Shown here: piece after piece, positions 32,237-40,754 of the stretch
Position numbering within the stretch: the first letter of the stretch is position 1
How the letters are laid out: each line of letters starts with the position of its first letter
DNA from: Formosa undariae
GTDB taxonomy: Bacteria > Bacteroidota > Bacteroidia > Flavobacteriales > Flavobacteriaceae
Length of the DNA stretch: 64,000 nucleotides
Assembly (NCBI RefSeq): GCF_042427615.1
Contig: NZ_JBHMEZ010000032.1
Span: forward strand, 288,618 to 352,617
Direction: 5' to 3'
Made by a program: the position numbers and the translations under genes
The notes under the pieces: model-generated
What the model was told of the DNA's origin: nothing
What the model saw: only the letters and a program-made list of their open reading frames with translations
Databases searched by the model: none

Positions 32237-32542
32237 ATGAAAACACTAAGAAAACTTATTTTAAAATTTTGGTTACGCTTCTTTCCTAAACAAATCATTT
32301 CAGAAATTAATGGTAAAATAGAAGACGCTATTATTATTAAAAATTCAGACCGTATTGCTCTGGTAAAGAAAGTACGGTTGTTTTTATTAGAAGAATATAA
32401 TATTGGCGGACGTAGCAAGTACATTCCAACTAAATTTAAGCATAGAGAAAAAATAGTTGCCGAAGTTCATAATCAATATGGTGAAGCGTTAAGAGCGCAT
32501 GGCTTAACATTTAACAGTAAACTTAAATTTGTTAAACTATGA
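32237..32542 (+). CDS. Hypothetical phage protein, 101 aa
   Basis: ATG at 32237 (MKTLRKLILKFWLRFFPKQI) is chosen over starts inside the previous gene. Basic and helical, with an amphipathic N-terminus. Ends with a 4-nt overlap to the next gene. No family recognised. Confidence 0.58.
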   Translation: MKTLRKLILKFWLRFFPKQIISEINGKIEDAIIIKNSDRIALVKKVRLFLLEEYNIGGRSKYIPTKFKHREKIVAEVHNQYGEALRAHGLTFNSKLKFVKL

Positions 32543-33474
32543 TAACCTTGGACATTCCAGAACGTAATCTAAATATGTATCTGCCCGAATGTTTAGCCGA
32601 ATGCGACAGCGAGCAATACATTAACATGTGTAATCTTATTGCGAAATATAACGCGCATAAAATAGACTTAGAAGCTTTTAAAATTAAGGCCGTTTACAAA
32701 TTGCTAAATCTTAAACCAACCAAAAACATTACAGAAGCTCACGAAGAAGAAAAGAATGCTAATATTTACGCTTTATCTCAATTAATAGAATCTTATTTTG
32801 AAACTATTGAGGAAGATGGTGCTAAGGAAAAACGGATAAAACTAAATTTTATTCACAACCCCATTCCAACCATTGCTCCATTATGGTGTACGTTTTATGG
32901 ACCATCAGATGCGTTTAAAAATGTAACAGAAGGTGAGTATAGCGATGCGCTTAACTTCTTTATGGAATTCAACAAAACAAAAGAACCTGAATTATTATAC
33001 TTTTTAATGGCTGTATTTTACCGTAAAAAACGAGCATTTCATTGGTTAAAAAAGCGGTTGCCTAATTATAATGGAGATGTTCGGGAACGTTACAACGAGC
33101 ATAAAATAGAAGATCGTGTAAAAGAAATTAAACTATTACCTGACGGTTACGCCTATGGCTTTTATTTATTGTTTGCCAGTTTCCACGAATACCTAACCAA
33201 TAGCGAAATCACTTTAAATGGTGAGCAAATACGTATAGGCATGTTGTTCGACGAGCCTACCGAAAAACAAATATCAAGCGGTATGCCGGGCATTGGTTTA
33301 AAGAGCATCGAATATCAAATTTCAGAGTCTGGTGTATTTGGTAGCAATACAGAGGTTCGCGAAACAAACTTATGGGAAATACTTATTCGGCTTTACGACA
33401 TTACAAAAACACACCAGGACGAAAAGGCACGAGCTAAAGCTGCAGAAGCAAAATCTAAATCGAAAACAAAATGA
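32539..33474 (+). CDS. Hypothetical phage structural-region protein, 311 aa
   Basis: Helical protein with many aromatic residues (FYRKKRAFHWLKKRLPNYNG; YAYGFYLLFASFHEYLTNSE). The C-terminus is a lysine/alanine-rich tail. It is coupled on both sides by 4-nt overlaps. Position between portal and tail genes suggests a connector or tail-assembly role. Confidence 0.62.
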   Translation: MITLDIPERNLNMYLPECLAECDSEQYINMCNLIAKYNAHKIDLEAFKIKAVYKLLNLKPTKNITEAHEEEKNANIYALSQLIESYFETIEEDGAKEKRIKLNFIHNPIPTIAPLWCTFYGPSDAFKNVTEGEYSDALNFFMEFNKTKEPELLYFLMAVFYRKKRAFHWLKKRLPNYNGDVRERYNEHKIEDRVKEIKLLPDGYAYGFYLLFASFHEYLTNSEITLNGEQIRIGMLFDEPTEKQISSGMPGIGLKSIEYQISESGVFGSNTEVRETNLWEILIRLYDITKTHQDEKARAKAAEAKSKSKTK

Positions 33475-33929
33475 TAGACATTAATTTCCTTAAAGGCTAC
33501 ACCCAACGGTTACAAGATAGTATTGACGCTATTCATTTTAATAAAGTTATTGTCGACGATTCTCAAATGATTCGATTTTTAGAAGACCGAAGCAAACACG
33601 ACAATCATTTACTGTTTTGTGTTATTCCAGACTTTAATCCAGACGGGAAGAATGTAGACGATTTACAGTTTAAAGCCGATACCATGTTTCTGGTATTAAA
33701 CAAAACCAGTTACAGCGAAGTTAATCACGACGAGTTTTTAAATATTATGCAAGAAACTTTATTAACGGCAACGGCTATTAAAGAAAAAATGATTGCAGAT
33801 AAGTTCGATTATTCTGCCGCAGGCTGTATGTATATGAAACAATTAAATGCTCAAAGTATTCGTATCACTCCCATTTGGGCAAAAGCAGAATGTAATGGTT
33901 GGAGTGTAGAATTTAATTTTGATAGTTAA
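33471..33929 (+). CDS. Hypothetical tail-completion-type protein, 152 aa
   Basis: Alpha/beta protein (SKHDNHLLFCVIPDFNPDGK, then DTMFLVLNKTSYSEVNHDEF), ending WAKAECNGWSVEFNFDS. Size, position and the closing beta strands resemble tail terminator or completion proteins, but I see no diagnostic motif. Overlaps the previous gene by 4 nt. Confidence 0.6.
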   Translation: MIDINFLKGYTQRLQDSIDAIHFNKVIVDDSQMIRFLEDRSKHDNHLLFCVIPDFNPDGKNVDDLQFKADTMFLVLNKTSYSEVNHDEFLNIMQETLLTATAIKEKMIADKFDYSAAGCMYMKQLNAQSIRITPIWAKAECNGWSVEFNFDS

Positions 33930-33970
33930 TTAAAAAGTCCTATATTAAGCGACCTTAACAATTAACACTT

Positions 33971-34159
33971 ATGACCGAACAAGATATTAACGATGCTCTA
34001 GAATCAGTATTAAAAAACAAAGTACTAAAGGCAGAATTAGGCATCGATAAAAAGACCACCTATAACCTTAGACATCGCTTTACGGTAGCAACCAAGCTAG
34101 AAGTATTATGGCGAGCTAATAAATTAAAATTATATGAACCTGCTCCAGAAGCGAACTGA
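33971..34159 (+). CDS. Small HTH-like protein, 62 aa
   Basis: Helical; VLKAELGIDKKTTYNLRHRF reads like a helix-turn-helix. Ends inside the next gene (26-nt overlap). Possibly a small regulator in the connector block. Confidence 0.55.
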   Translation: MTEQDINDALESVLKNKVLKAELGIDKKTTYNLRHRFTVATKLEVLWRANKLKLYEPAPEAN

Positions 34160-34532
34160 TGCCAATAGTCAAATATTGAAAAACATTTTCATTAAACAGC
34201 AATTACAGGAAGAATCTGTGGCTATCGATGGTGCTCAAACTTCACTTATGCAAAGTCGTGGTTTTAGCACCTCTAATTTTTATAGTGATCGAGGATTTAA
34301 AGTTACAGATACAACTCTGCAGTACGATCACTTAGCTAAGCACCGTTTTGTAGATATGCGAACGCGCGAAAGTAAAGCAGGAAAAAAACGAAAAAAGAAT
34401 CACCCTATACATAACCGTATATTGTATGGTCATGCTAACAACATTGTAAAGCGATTACATTTTGGATATACCGAAGCCGTAAAGGAACAAATGCAAGAAC
34501 TTTACAATACAATCTCCCAAAGTGGTAGTTAA
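34134..34532 (+). CDS. Hypothetical phage protein, 132 aa
   Basis: Basic protein with TRESKAGKKRKKNHPIHNRI and a central segment GFSTSNFYSDRGFKVTDTTL. Start at ATG 34134 overlaps the previous gene by 26 nt. Common position for small head-tail proteins; no family recognised. Confidence 0.6.
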   Translation: MNLLQKRTDANSQILKNIFIKQQLQEESVAIDGAQTSLMQSRGFSTSNFYSDRGFKVTDTTLQYDHLAKHRFVDMRTRESKAGKKRKKNHPIHNRILYGHANNIVKRLHFGYTEAVKEQMQELYNTISQSGS

Positions 34533-34567
34533 TAGTTAGATTATAAGAACTCTAAATTCTTATTTAT

Positions 34568-34771
34568 ATGCCTATTAACAATGAGTGCCAGATTACCGAC
34601 TGGCTAACCAACCTATCCGATTTTTTCCCACCAGAAGACATTGAAATGATAACCTCAGAACTACTTAACGTATTTCTGCATAGCGATGTTGCTAATTCTA
34701 AAAAGAAACGACAAAAAGTGTATTATTTTTTAGAACAGATAAAGAAACTAAAAGATATTAAACCAACTTAA
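34568..34771 (+). CDS. Hypothetical phage protein, 67 aa
   Basis: Helical protein, start ITDWLTNLSDFFPPEDIEMI, ending in a lysine-rich helix. Last gene before a weak terminator. No family recognised. Confidence 0.55.
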   Translation: MPINNECQITDWLTNLSDFFPPEDIEMITSELLNVFLHSDVANSKKKRQKVYYFLEQIKKLKDIKPT

Positions 34772-34778
34772 ACCAACT

Positions 34779-34807
34779 AAACCTGTCTTTCTCGATGGGT
34801 TTTTTTA
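34779..34807 (+). terminator. Weak intrinsic terminator after the connector genes
   Basis: AAACC-TC and GA-GGGTTT pair with an internal bulge, followed by a run of T. The weak stem would let some transcription continue into the following accessory genes. Confidence 0.5.
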
Positions 34808-34838
34808 TTTTAGCTACTCATAATAAATACTTTACTAT

Positions 34839-35483
34839 ATGAATAAGAACTCTAATTGTCCAAATTGTGGGACAGAACTTAAAACCACATTACTAAAAAG
34901 CGTTGTTCAGTCTGATCATAAACAAACTGTTATAATAAATGAGTATGAGGAAACCCCAAAAGAAGGTTATTGTTCTAAATGTATTGGAGATAAATATAAG
35001 ATTGCGTCACAGAAAATGAATAAAGAAATAAATCATTTAACTGACAGATTTAATGATCTAATTCAACAGATACCTGTTGTCTCAACCCATTCACCTTTAC
35101 ATTGGGATTATGACACTCTCGAAATGGTTACTGGACAATCTACTACAGGAACTGGTGTTGTTACTGAATTTGCTTCTTCTTTTACCGATTTTTTTGGACA
35201 ATCATCAGGCAGACATAATTCAAAATTAAGAACTGGAGAAAAGTTATGCATGTTTCAATTAAGAAAACAAACCTATGATTTAGGAGGGAATGCCGTAATT
35301 GCTACTGATATTGATTACGCTGAAGTAGGAAGTGGTAAAGGAATATTAATGGTTTGTATGACAGGAACCGCCATAAAATTAAAAAACTTAGAGGTTTTAG
35401 GTGAAAGTAGATCCCGTGTTTTTGGTAAATATGATGAAATCTTTAATAGATTAAGGTACTTGAATAAATTGCAACAATTTTAA
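34839..35483 (+). CDS. Zinc-ribbon plus YbjQ/UPF0145-domain protein
   Basis: 214 residues. The N-terminus has a zinc-ribbon pair CPNCG and CSKC (about 8-11 and 46-49). From about residue 80 the sequence THSPLHWDYDTLEMVTGQST to DIDYAEVGSGKGILMVCMTG follows the YbjQ (UPF0145, DUF74) fold, including the R-x5-A-type helix before DIDY. YbjQ proteins are putative heavy-metal-binding pentamers of unclear role. A phage accessory gene; not needed for a virion. Confidence 0.82.
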   Translation: MNKNSNCPNCGTELKTTLLKSVVQSDHKQTVIINEYEETPKEGYCSKCIGDKYKIASQKMNKEINHLTDRFNDLIQQIPVVSTHSPLHWDYDTLEMVTGQSTTGTGVVTEFASSFTDFFGQSSGRHNSKLRTGEKLCMFQLRKQTYDLGGNAVIATDIDYAEVGSGKGILMVCMTGTAIKLKNLEVLGESRSRVFGKYDEIFNRLRYLNKLQQF

Positions 35484-35492
35484 TTATACATT

Positions 35493-35951
35493 ATGAAAAT
35501 TAAATTACTTATTCTATTCGTTTCAATTTCTTACTTATCATTAAATGCTTCGGCCCAAGAAGTCACATTTAATGAATCCTTAAATCTATACGAATTCACA
35601 AAAGTTCAAGAATATGAAGGAGATATCCAAACTAGACTTAAAATCTTTGAAAACAACTTAAAGGAATTAAATTACGATGATACGGAGATAAGCGAAGACC
35701 GAGTAAAAGGAGAATCTTTCTTCACAAAAATGATATACGGTTCTGCCATGGAAATGCACTATAACGCATTAATAATCTTTAAAGAAGGTAGATACAAGCT
35801 AACTATTAATAACTTCAAAATTAATGATGTTCGCTACGGAACAGTCGCTTTAGAAACCTTAAAAAAAGGGTCTCAAAAACGTTGGGTTAGCTTTATTAAT
35901 GAAAATTTACCGCAGGTTATATCTAATCTCGAGAAGCAGGATACTTGGTAA
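35493..35951 (+). CDS. Exported DUF4468-like protein
   Basis: 152 residues with a signal peptide (MKIKLLILFVSISYLSLNAS, then AQ). The mature part (YEFTKVQEYEGDIQTRLKIF; LIIFKEGRYKLTINNFKIND) matches my memory of DUF4468, a TBP-like fold found in Bacteroidota cell-envelope proteins. It starts 9 nt after the YbjQ-domain gene, so both are probably one accessory unit that changes the lysogen's envelope. Confidence 0.72.
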   Translation: MKIKLLILFVSISYLSLNASAQEVTFNESLNLYEFTKVQEYEGDIQTRLKIFENNLKELNYDDTEISEDRVKGESFFTKMIYGSAMEMHYNALIIFKEGRYKLTINNFKINDVRYGTVALETLKKGSQKRWVSFINENLPQVISNLEKQDTW

Positions 35952-36009
35952 TTATCAACTTTAAGCCATAAGGTTGTATTTCTATTAAATAATTATATAA
36001 ATTAGCATC

Positions 36010-36117
36010 GTCTAAACAGGTTTAGGAGAAATCCGAAACTACATATTTTAATATAGAAGTCCGTCTATGGTGATCCCTCGTGAAAACAGGGTAAATCCAG
36101 TCCTAGACTGTTTAGAC
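36010..36117 (+). ncRNA. Candidate three-way-junction RNA
   Basis: GTCTAAACAG (36010-36019) pairs perfectly with CTGTTTAGAC (36108-36117). Directly inside lies a hairpin GTTT-GGA/TCC-AAAC closed by GAAA (36020-36039), and a third arm built from TCTA/TAGA, GAT/ATC and CCCT/AGGG (36064-36107). The arms fit one folded three-way junction of about 108 nt. It could be a leader element, ribozyme-like RNA or small RNA. No known class was recognised. Confidence 0.5.
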
Positions 36118-36156
36118 ACACCTAAGGGTGGGCTTCGCGTTTCAATAATTTTCGAT

Positions 36157-36342
36157 ATGTCTAAAGAAAATAATCAAGCGCTGTTCTTTCGCAACACTAT
36201 AGAACTAACAACAACAGAAGGTATTTTGGTAGAATCCGAAAGCCTTTGGGAATTAAAAACAAATGAATTTGTTTTAGTAGATGATGATCAGTTTGCTACA
36301 ATGCCTGCAAATAGTCTTCATTTTAAAAAAGTAGATAATTAA
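36157..36342 (+). CDS. Hypothetical small phage protein, 61 aa
   Basis: The frame is open from 36067, but that part lies within the structured RNA and reads unconvincingly; ATG 36157 (MSKENNQALFFRNTIELTTT) is preferred. Acidic, beta-type protein. Followed after 13 nt by a strong terminator that ends the transcript started at late box 4. Confidence 0.5.
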   Translation: MSKENNQALFFRNTIELTTTEGILVESESLWELKTNEFVLVDDDQFATMPANSLHFKKVDN

Positions 36343-36355
36343 TTATTAAACTCAA

Positions 36356-36388
36356 AACGCCAGCATCTCGATGTTGGCGTTTTTTTTA
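36356..36388 (+). terminator. Strong intrinsic terminator before the tape measure block
   Basis: AACGCCAGCATC pairs with GATGTTGGCGTT (12 bp, one G-U), followed by a run of T. It closes the portal/accessory block and lies 9 nt before late box 5. Confidence 0.88.
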
Positions 36389-36396
36389 TGCGTTCT

Positions 36397-36407
36397 CATG
36401 TCTTAAA
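36397..36407 (+). promoter_or_regulatory. Late box CATGTCTTAAA, copy 5
   Basis: Exact 11-bp copy, 55 nt before the tape measure ATG and just after a terminator. The tail block therefore needs its own start of transcription here. Confidence 0.65.
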
Positions 36408-36451
36408 TGCTCTCCATAAACAGCGGTAATATTACAGAAATGTAACGCATT

Positions 36452-39400
36452 ATGGCTAAAAGAATTTTAGACGAAGAAATGAGGTTTTCCATTGTCGTTA
36501 ATGGCAATGAAGCACAAAAAGAACTTTTAGATCTAGAAAAATCTACACGTAAACTTAACGAAGAGAATAAACAATATCGTCTAGAACAAAAACGGTTAGT
36601 TGCACAAGGCAAGGAAAACACTGCCGAATACAAAACATTAACAGCTACAATAAAAGACAATACCGCTACAATAAAGAGTAATAAAACTCAAATGGCGCTT
36701 CTGCAAAAGCAGATAGGTGTTACAGGTCTTACAATGGCTCAATTAACTACTCGTGCATCTCAACTAAGGCTACAGTTACGAAATATGGTTCCTGGTAGTG
36801 CAGATTATAATCGTCTTAATGCAGATTTAAAAAGTGTAAACGCTAGATTAAAAGAATTAAAAACAAACGCTCAGGCAACAAAACTATCGCTTGGTGGTAT
36901 TGCAGATGGGTTTAACCGTTACGCCGCATTAGGTGCATCGGTAATAGCGACATTAACAGGTATCGTATTGTCTATTCAGCAATTAATAGATTATAATGGT
37001 AAACTTTCAGATGCACAATCTAACGTACAAAAAACAACCGGCTTAACTAAAGACGAAGTCGACGAGCTTACTAAATCTTTCGGTCTGCTTAAAACCAGAA
37101 CCGCACGTATAGAATTATTGCAACTCGCAGAAGAAGCTGGACGATTAGGTATTGAGGGTGTTAAAAATGTAAAAGATTTTGTTGAAGTAGCTAACCAATT
37201 AAAAGTAGCACTGGGCGACGATTTAAGCGACACGGCTATTCGCGAGGTCGGTAAAATGGTTAATGTCTATAAAGTCGGGGAAAAAACAGGAAAAGACTTT
37301 AAGAATTCAATGCTCGCTTTAGGTTCTGCAATTAATGAAGTTTCTGCATCCGGATCTAACAATGCCTCATTTTTAGTTGATTATTTAAAGCGACAAGCCG
37401 GTATTGCTGCACAAGCAAATGTATCTGCAGAAGATAATTTAGCCTACGCTGCGACATTCGATGAAATTGGACAATCTGTAGAAGTCTCCGCAACCGCTAT
37501 GAATAAGGTTTGGATGGACATGTTTAAAAACACAGATTTATATGCAAATATAGCTGGAGAAACACTAGAAGACTTTACGACTTTATTAAAGACAGATGCC
37601 AATGCCGCTATGCTTAAATTCTTAAAAGGATTAAACGGAAATAATGCAGGTTTAAGAGCAATGTTAATCCAGTTAGAAGATTTAGAAGTTGGTGGAGATC
37701 GTGGGGTTGCTGCCCTTTCTGCTTTAGCCAACAACACAGAGCTTTTAGAAAAAAGACAGTTAACGTCCAATGAATCGCTCGAAAAGGCTACATCGTTAAC
37801 AGATGAATACGCTCTAAAAAACAACAATTTAGCAGGGGTTTTAGATAAAATTAAAAAGAAACTTATTGGTGCGTTTTCTTCAGAAACAGTAATTGCCGGA
37901 CTTACAGGATTAACCTCATGGTTTGGTAAACTAATAGGAGCTATTGAAGATGTAAACGAACAATTCGATAAAGAAGTAAAAGTATCTTACGAAACTGCGA
38001 AAGCAAATAGGCAGTTAGTATCAGAAGGTCAGAATTTATTAAAAAAGTACGAAGAACTTAATGCGGTTCTAGAACCAACCATCGAACAAAAAGAAGAGCT
38101 AGACACTGTAATGTTTAGATTAAAAAACATGTTTGGCGAGTCTGTTATAGAAATAGATAAAGAAACGGGTGCTTATATTTTAAATACTGCAGCTGTTCGG
38201 GAGCAGATTCGTTTAAAACGAATATCTGCAGACGAGGAAGCTTCAACTTTGGTGTCAAGACGGCAAGGTGTAAAAGATGCTATTGCAGACTTAGAGGCTC
38301 AGAAAAAAGCAGCGGAATCAAAACTAGATCAAGAACGTAAAGGTTTCGAGTTAGTAAATAAACAGGATATTGAAGCTATTAAAAACGCTAGTAGCCTTTC
38401 TGCTATAGAAAAACAGCAACAATTAGAACGCTTAGAAGGTTACCAATCTTTGGACCAAGCACGTTTAAAAAGTGGTAGCATAAACCAGGAACTGTATAAT
38501 AAGAATAAAAAATTAGCCGATTTAAACGCGAAACTTAAAGAGTTAGAATTTACAGAAGCAGATGCCGATGCATTCTTTGCGACTCCAGAAGTACCAACTG
38601 GAGATGCAGGTCCAAAAGAAGGAGATGTAAAAACAATTGGAGACGTTACATATAAGTATTCAAATGGAAAATGGATAGCAGTCATAAATAAGCCTACAGG
38701 GACTCCAGATAAAACTATAGATACGGCAAAAAAAAGAGCAGAGGAATTATTAAAACTACAACGTGCAAGTGAAGATGCGCGCCTAGAATTAATACAAGAT
38801 AGTTTTGAGCGTGAAATGGCTATAGAAGAAGCTAATCACCGTCGAAAAATCGAAGACTTAAATAATCAAACTATAGGTCAAGGCACAATTAACAGTGCAA
38901 TCGCTAAAGGAGACACCAGTTTAGCCGACGATTATATTGCTAAAAATAAAGAATTGAATGCCCAGATAGAAAGCGAGAACCAACTACACGAAATCAGAAA
39001 AGCTACCATATTAGAGAATGGAATTACTAATAATTTACAAACGCGTTTAGATGCATTTAATCAGGCAGAGATAGATCGTGAAACCGCATTTAATAACGAA
39101 TTAGTAGCATTAGGCGATAATGAAGAGGCTAAAAAGGCTTTAACTCAACAATACAATAAAGATCGTTTAGTCCGCGAAAAATTACATTTAGCAACTGTAA
39201 AAGCAGAATTCTTCAACGTAATGAATGCTGAAGAATTTAAAGGATTCGATTTAGAAGTCCTTTCAGAAGATCAGGTAAACGCCATAAAAGCTAGACTTAA
39301 AGAACTTGGATTGTCGATCTCAGAAATCAATGCTCTTTTAGGAAAAATGAGTGGTAAAGGCGGTGAAGACGATTTACAATTTATAGGAGGTCAAGCCGAT

Positions 39401-40351
39401 ATTTTAGGTTTTACTCCGGAACAATGGGATAGTACGTTTGCTAATTTAGATACTACCGTAGGGAAGCTTAACGCTGCAGTTCTAGGTATGCGCGCTATGG
39501 GTGAAGCTTTTGCCATGTATCAAGAATTTGTTGCAGCAGGAGAAGCTCGTGAGTTGGCAGATTTCGAGAAGACTACAGATATTAAAAAGTCACGGCACCA
39601 AGAGTTATTAGACCAAGGCATGATAACCGAACGTCAGTATAATGAAGGTGTTGCTGCAATGGATGCTGACCTTGAAAAGAAAAAAGCTGAAATAGCATAC
39701 AACCAAGCCAAACGTGAAAAGGAAGCTGCTTTAATGGCTATTGCTATTAATACAGCAACTGCTATTATGGGGATATGGGCGCAAGTGCCTAAATTCGATT
39801 TTGGTATTTCAGCCGGTATATTAACAGGTGTCGTTGGTGCATTAGGTTTAGCGCAAGCAGTTACAGTGGCTAAGGCACCACTTCCTGCAAAAGGTTACGA
39901 ACAAGGTTTGTATCAAAACATACAACGGGAACAGGACGGTAAGGTATTCAATGCGAAATATGGAGGAACAACCACTTCAGGTATGGTAAACGAACCTACT
40001 TATTTCTTAGCTGGAGAAGGTGGTAAGAATTGGCCTGAAATGGTTATTGATGGTGGTACGATGAAGCAAATGAACCCATATGTAAAAGAAGCTTTATATG
40101 GCGAAGTTGCCCGAATGAAAGGTTACGAGACGGGGTATTATCAAAATCAAACCAGTACACCAGAGTTTTCTGCACAGTCTAATTCTTCAGACCCTTTACT
40201 CTTGGCTACACTTACCAAAACCAATGAGTTGCTGGATGCTTTAAATAAAAATGGAGTAATGGCGGTTCTTAGTACCAATTTTAAAAACTTAAAAGAGCTT
40301 CAAGAAGAACAGGAAAAGTATAATAAATTCAAACAAAAACGTAAAATATAA
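36452..40351 (+). CDS. Tail tape measure protein
   Basis: 1299 residues, the largest gene. N-terminal coiled coil (about 10-150), then a hydrophobic segment (YAALGASVIATLTGIVLSIQ, about 150-170) and a TP901-like core with SDAQSNVQKTTGLTKDEVDE, NEVSASGSNNASFLVDYLKR and AMNKVWMDMFKNTD. Long helical, charged C-terminal half, with a hydrophobic span near residues 1090-1130 (AIAINTATAIMGIW). Its length sets tail length; the gene implies a siphovirus-like, long-tailed phage, about 190 nm if 1.5 angstrom per residue holds. No sheath or tube-contraction genes were recognised. Confidence 0.9.
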   Translation: MAKRILDEEMRFSIVVNGNEAQKELLDLEKSTRKLNEENKQYRLEQKRLVAQGKENTAEYKTLTATIKDNTATIKSNKTQMALLQKQIGVTGLTMAQLTTRASQLRLQLRNMVPGSADYNRLNADLKSVNARLKELKTNAQATKLSLGGIADGFNRYAALGASVIATLTGIVLSIQQLIDYNGKLSDAQSNVQKTTGLTKDEVDELTKSFGLLKTRTARIELLQLAEEAGRLGIEGVKNVKDFVEVANQLKVALGDDLSDTAIREVGKMVNVYKVGEKTGKDFKNSMLALGSAINEVSASGSNNASFLVDYLKRQAGIAAQANVSAEDNLAYAATFDEIGQSVEVSATAMNKVWMDMFKNTDLYANIAGETLEDFTTLLKTDANAAMLKFLKGLNGNNAGLRAMLIQLEDLEVGGDRGVAALSALANNTELLEKRQLTSNESLEKATSLTDEYALKNNNLAGVLDKIKKKLIGAFSSETVIAGLTGLTSWFGKLIGAIEDVNEQFDKEVKVSYETAKANRQLVSEGQNLLKKYEELNAVLEPTIEQKEELDTVMFRLKNMFGESVIEIDKETGAYILNTAAVREQIRLKRISADEEASTLVSRRQGVKDAIADLEAQKKAAESKLDQERKGFELVNKQDIEAIKNASSLSAIEKQQQLERLEGYQSLDQARLKSGSINQELYNKNKKLADLNAKLKELEFTEADADAFFATPEVPTGDAGPKEGDVKTIGDVTYKYSNGKWIAVINKPTGTPDKTIDTAKKRAEELLKLQRASEDARLELIQDSFEREMAIEEANHRRKIEDLNNQTIGQGTINSAIAKGDTSLADDYIAKNKELNAQIESENQLHEIRKATILENGITNNLQTRLDAFNQAEIDRETAFNNELVALGDNEEAKKALTQQYNKDRLVREKLHLATVKAEFFNVMNAEEFKGFDLEVLSEDQVNAIKARLKELGLSISEINALLGKMSGKGGEDDLQFIGGQADILGFTPEQWDSTFANLDTTVGKLNAAVLGMRAMGEAFAMYQEFVAAGEARELADFEKTTDIKKSRHQELLDQGMITERQYNEGVAAMDADLEKKKAEIAYNQAKREKEAALMAIAINTATAIMGIWAQVPKFDFGISAGILTGVVGALGLAQAVTVAKAPLPAKGYEQGLYQNIQREQDGKVFNAKYGGTTTSGMVNEPTYFLAGEGGKNWPEMVIDGGTMKQMNPYVKEALYGEVARMKGYETGYYQNQTSTPEFSAQSNSSDPLLLATLTKTNELLDALNKNGVMAVLSTNFKNLKELQEEQEKYNKFKQKRKI

Positions 40352-40752
40352 TGGCATATTCTCTATACACAACCGAGGGCGTATTTGCGAATCAGAATGC
40401 AAATGTGGTTTGTAATAATATCATGGATGCATTAGAAAATCAATTCACAGAAACTCTTGTCAATAATGCATTTGGATTAACAGGAACGGTAGCGAAAATT
40501 ATTCAAGGTTCTGCTTTAGAAGACGTAAAGTTAGTTGCATTTGTAACTAACGATCCTGATATATATAATTGGTTTGCTACCCAGATACAGACGCATATTG
40601 CTGTATTTAATTCAGTTGTATTTCAAGACAGGATTCAAATTGTAGGAAGCTTATTTAATATTGAGATCTGGTATAATGCCTTAGTCAATTTTGTAGAAGT
40701 AAATGGCATTTACGCTCAAGACGATTCAGAAATCCCCGTAAATATTCTTTAA
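40351..40752 (+). CDS. Tail protein after the tape measure, 133 aa
   Basis: ATG overlaps the tape measure stop by one base. Mixed alpha/beta (NNIMDALENQFTETLVNNAF; FNSVVFQDRIQIVGSLFNIE). Position corresponds to distal tail proteins in siphoviruses, but it is short for one. No family recognised. Confidence 0.62.
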   Translation: MAYSLYTTEGVFANQNANVVCNNIMDALENQFTETLVNNAFGLTGTVAKIIQGSALEDVKLVAFVTNDPDIYNWFATQIQTHIAVFNSVVFQDRIQIVGSLFNIEIWYNALVNFVEVNGIYAQDDSEIPVNIL

Positions 40753-40754
40753 TT

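Noticed and set aside
33971..34532. Second frameshift at the overlap of two connector genes
   Set aside because: The second gene has its own ATG in the overlap and no slippery heptamer was found; an ordinary overlap explains it.
36010..36150. Hammerhead, hairpin or HDV-type self-cleaving ribozyme
   Set aside because: Fragments such as GAAAC, AGAAGTC and CTAAGGG are present, but no complete conserved core (for example CTGATGA of hammerheads) or matching partner strands could be found.
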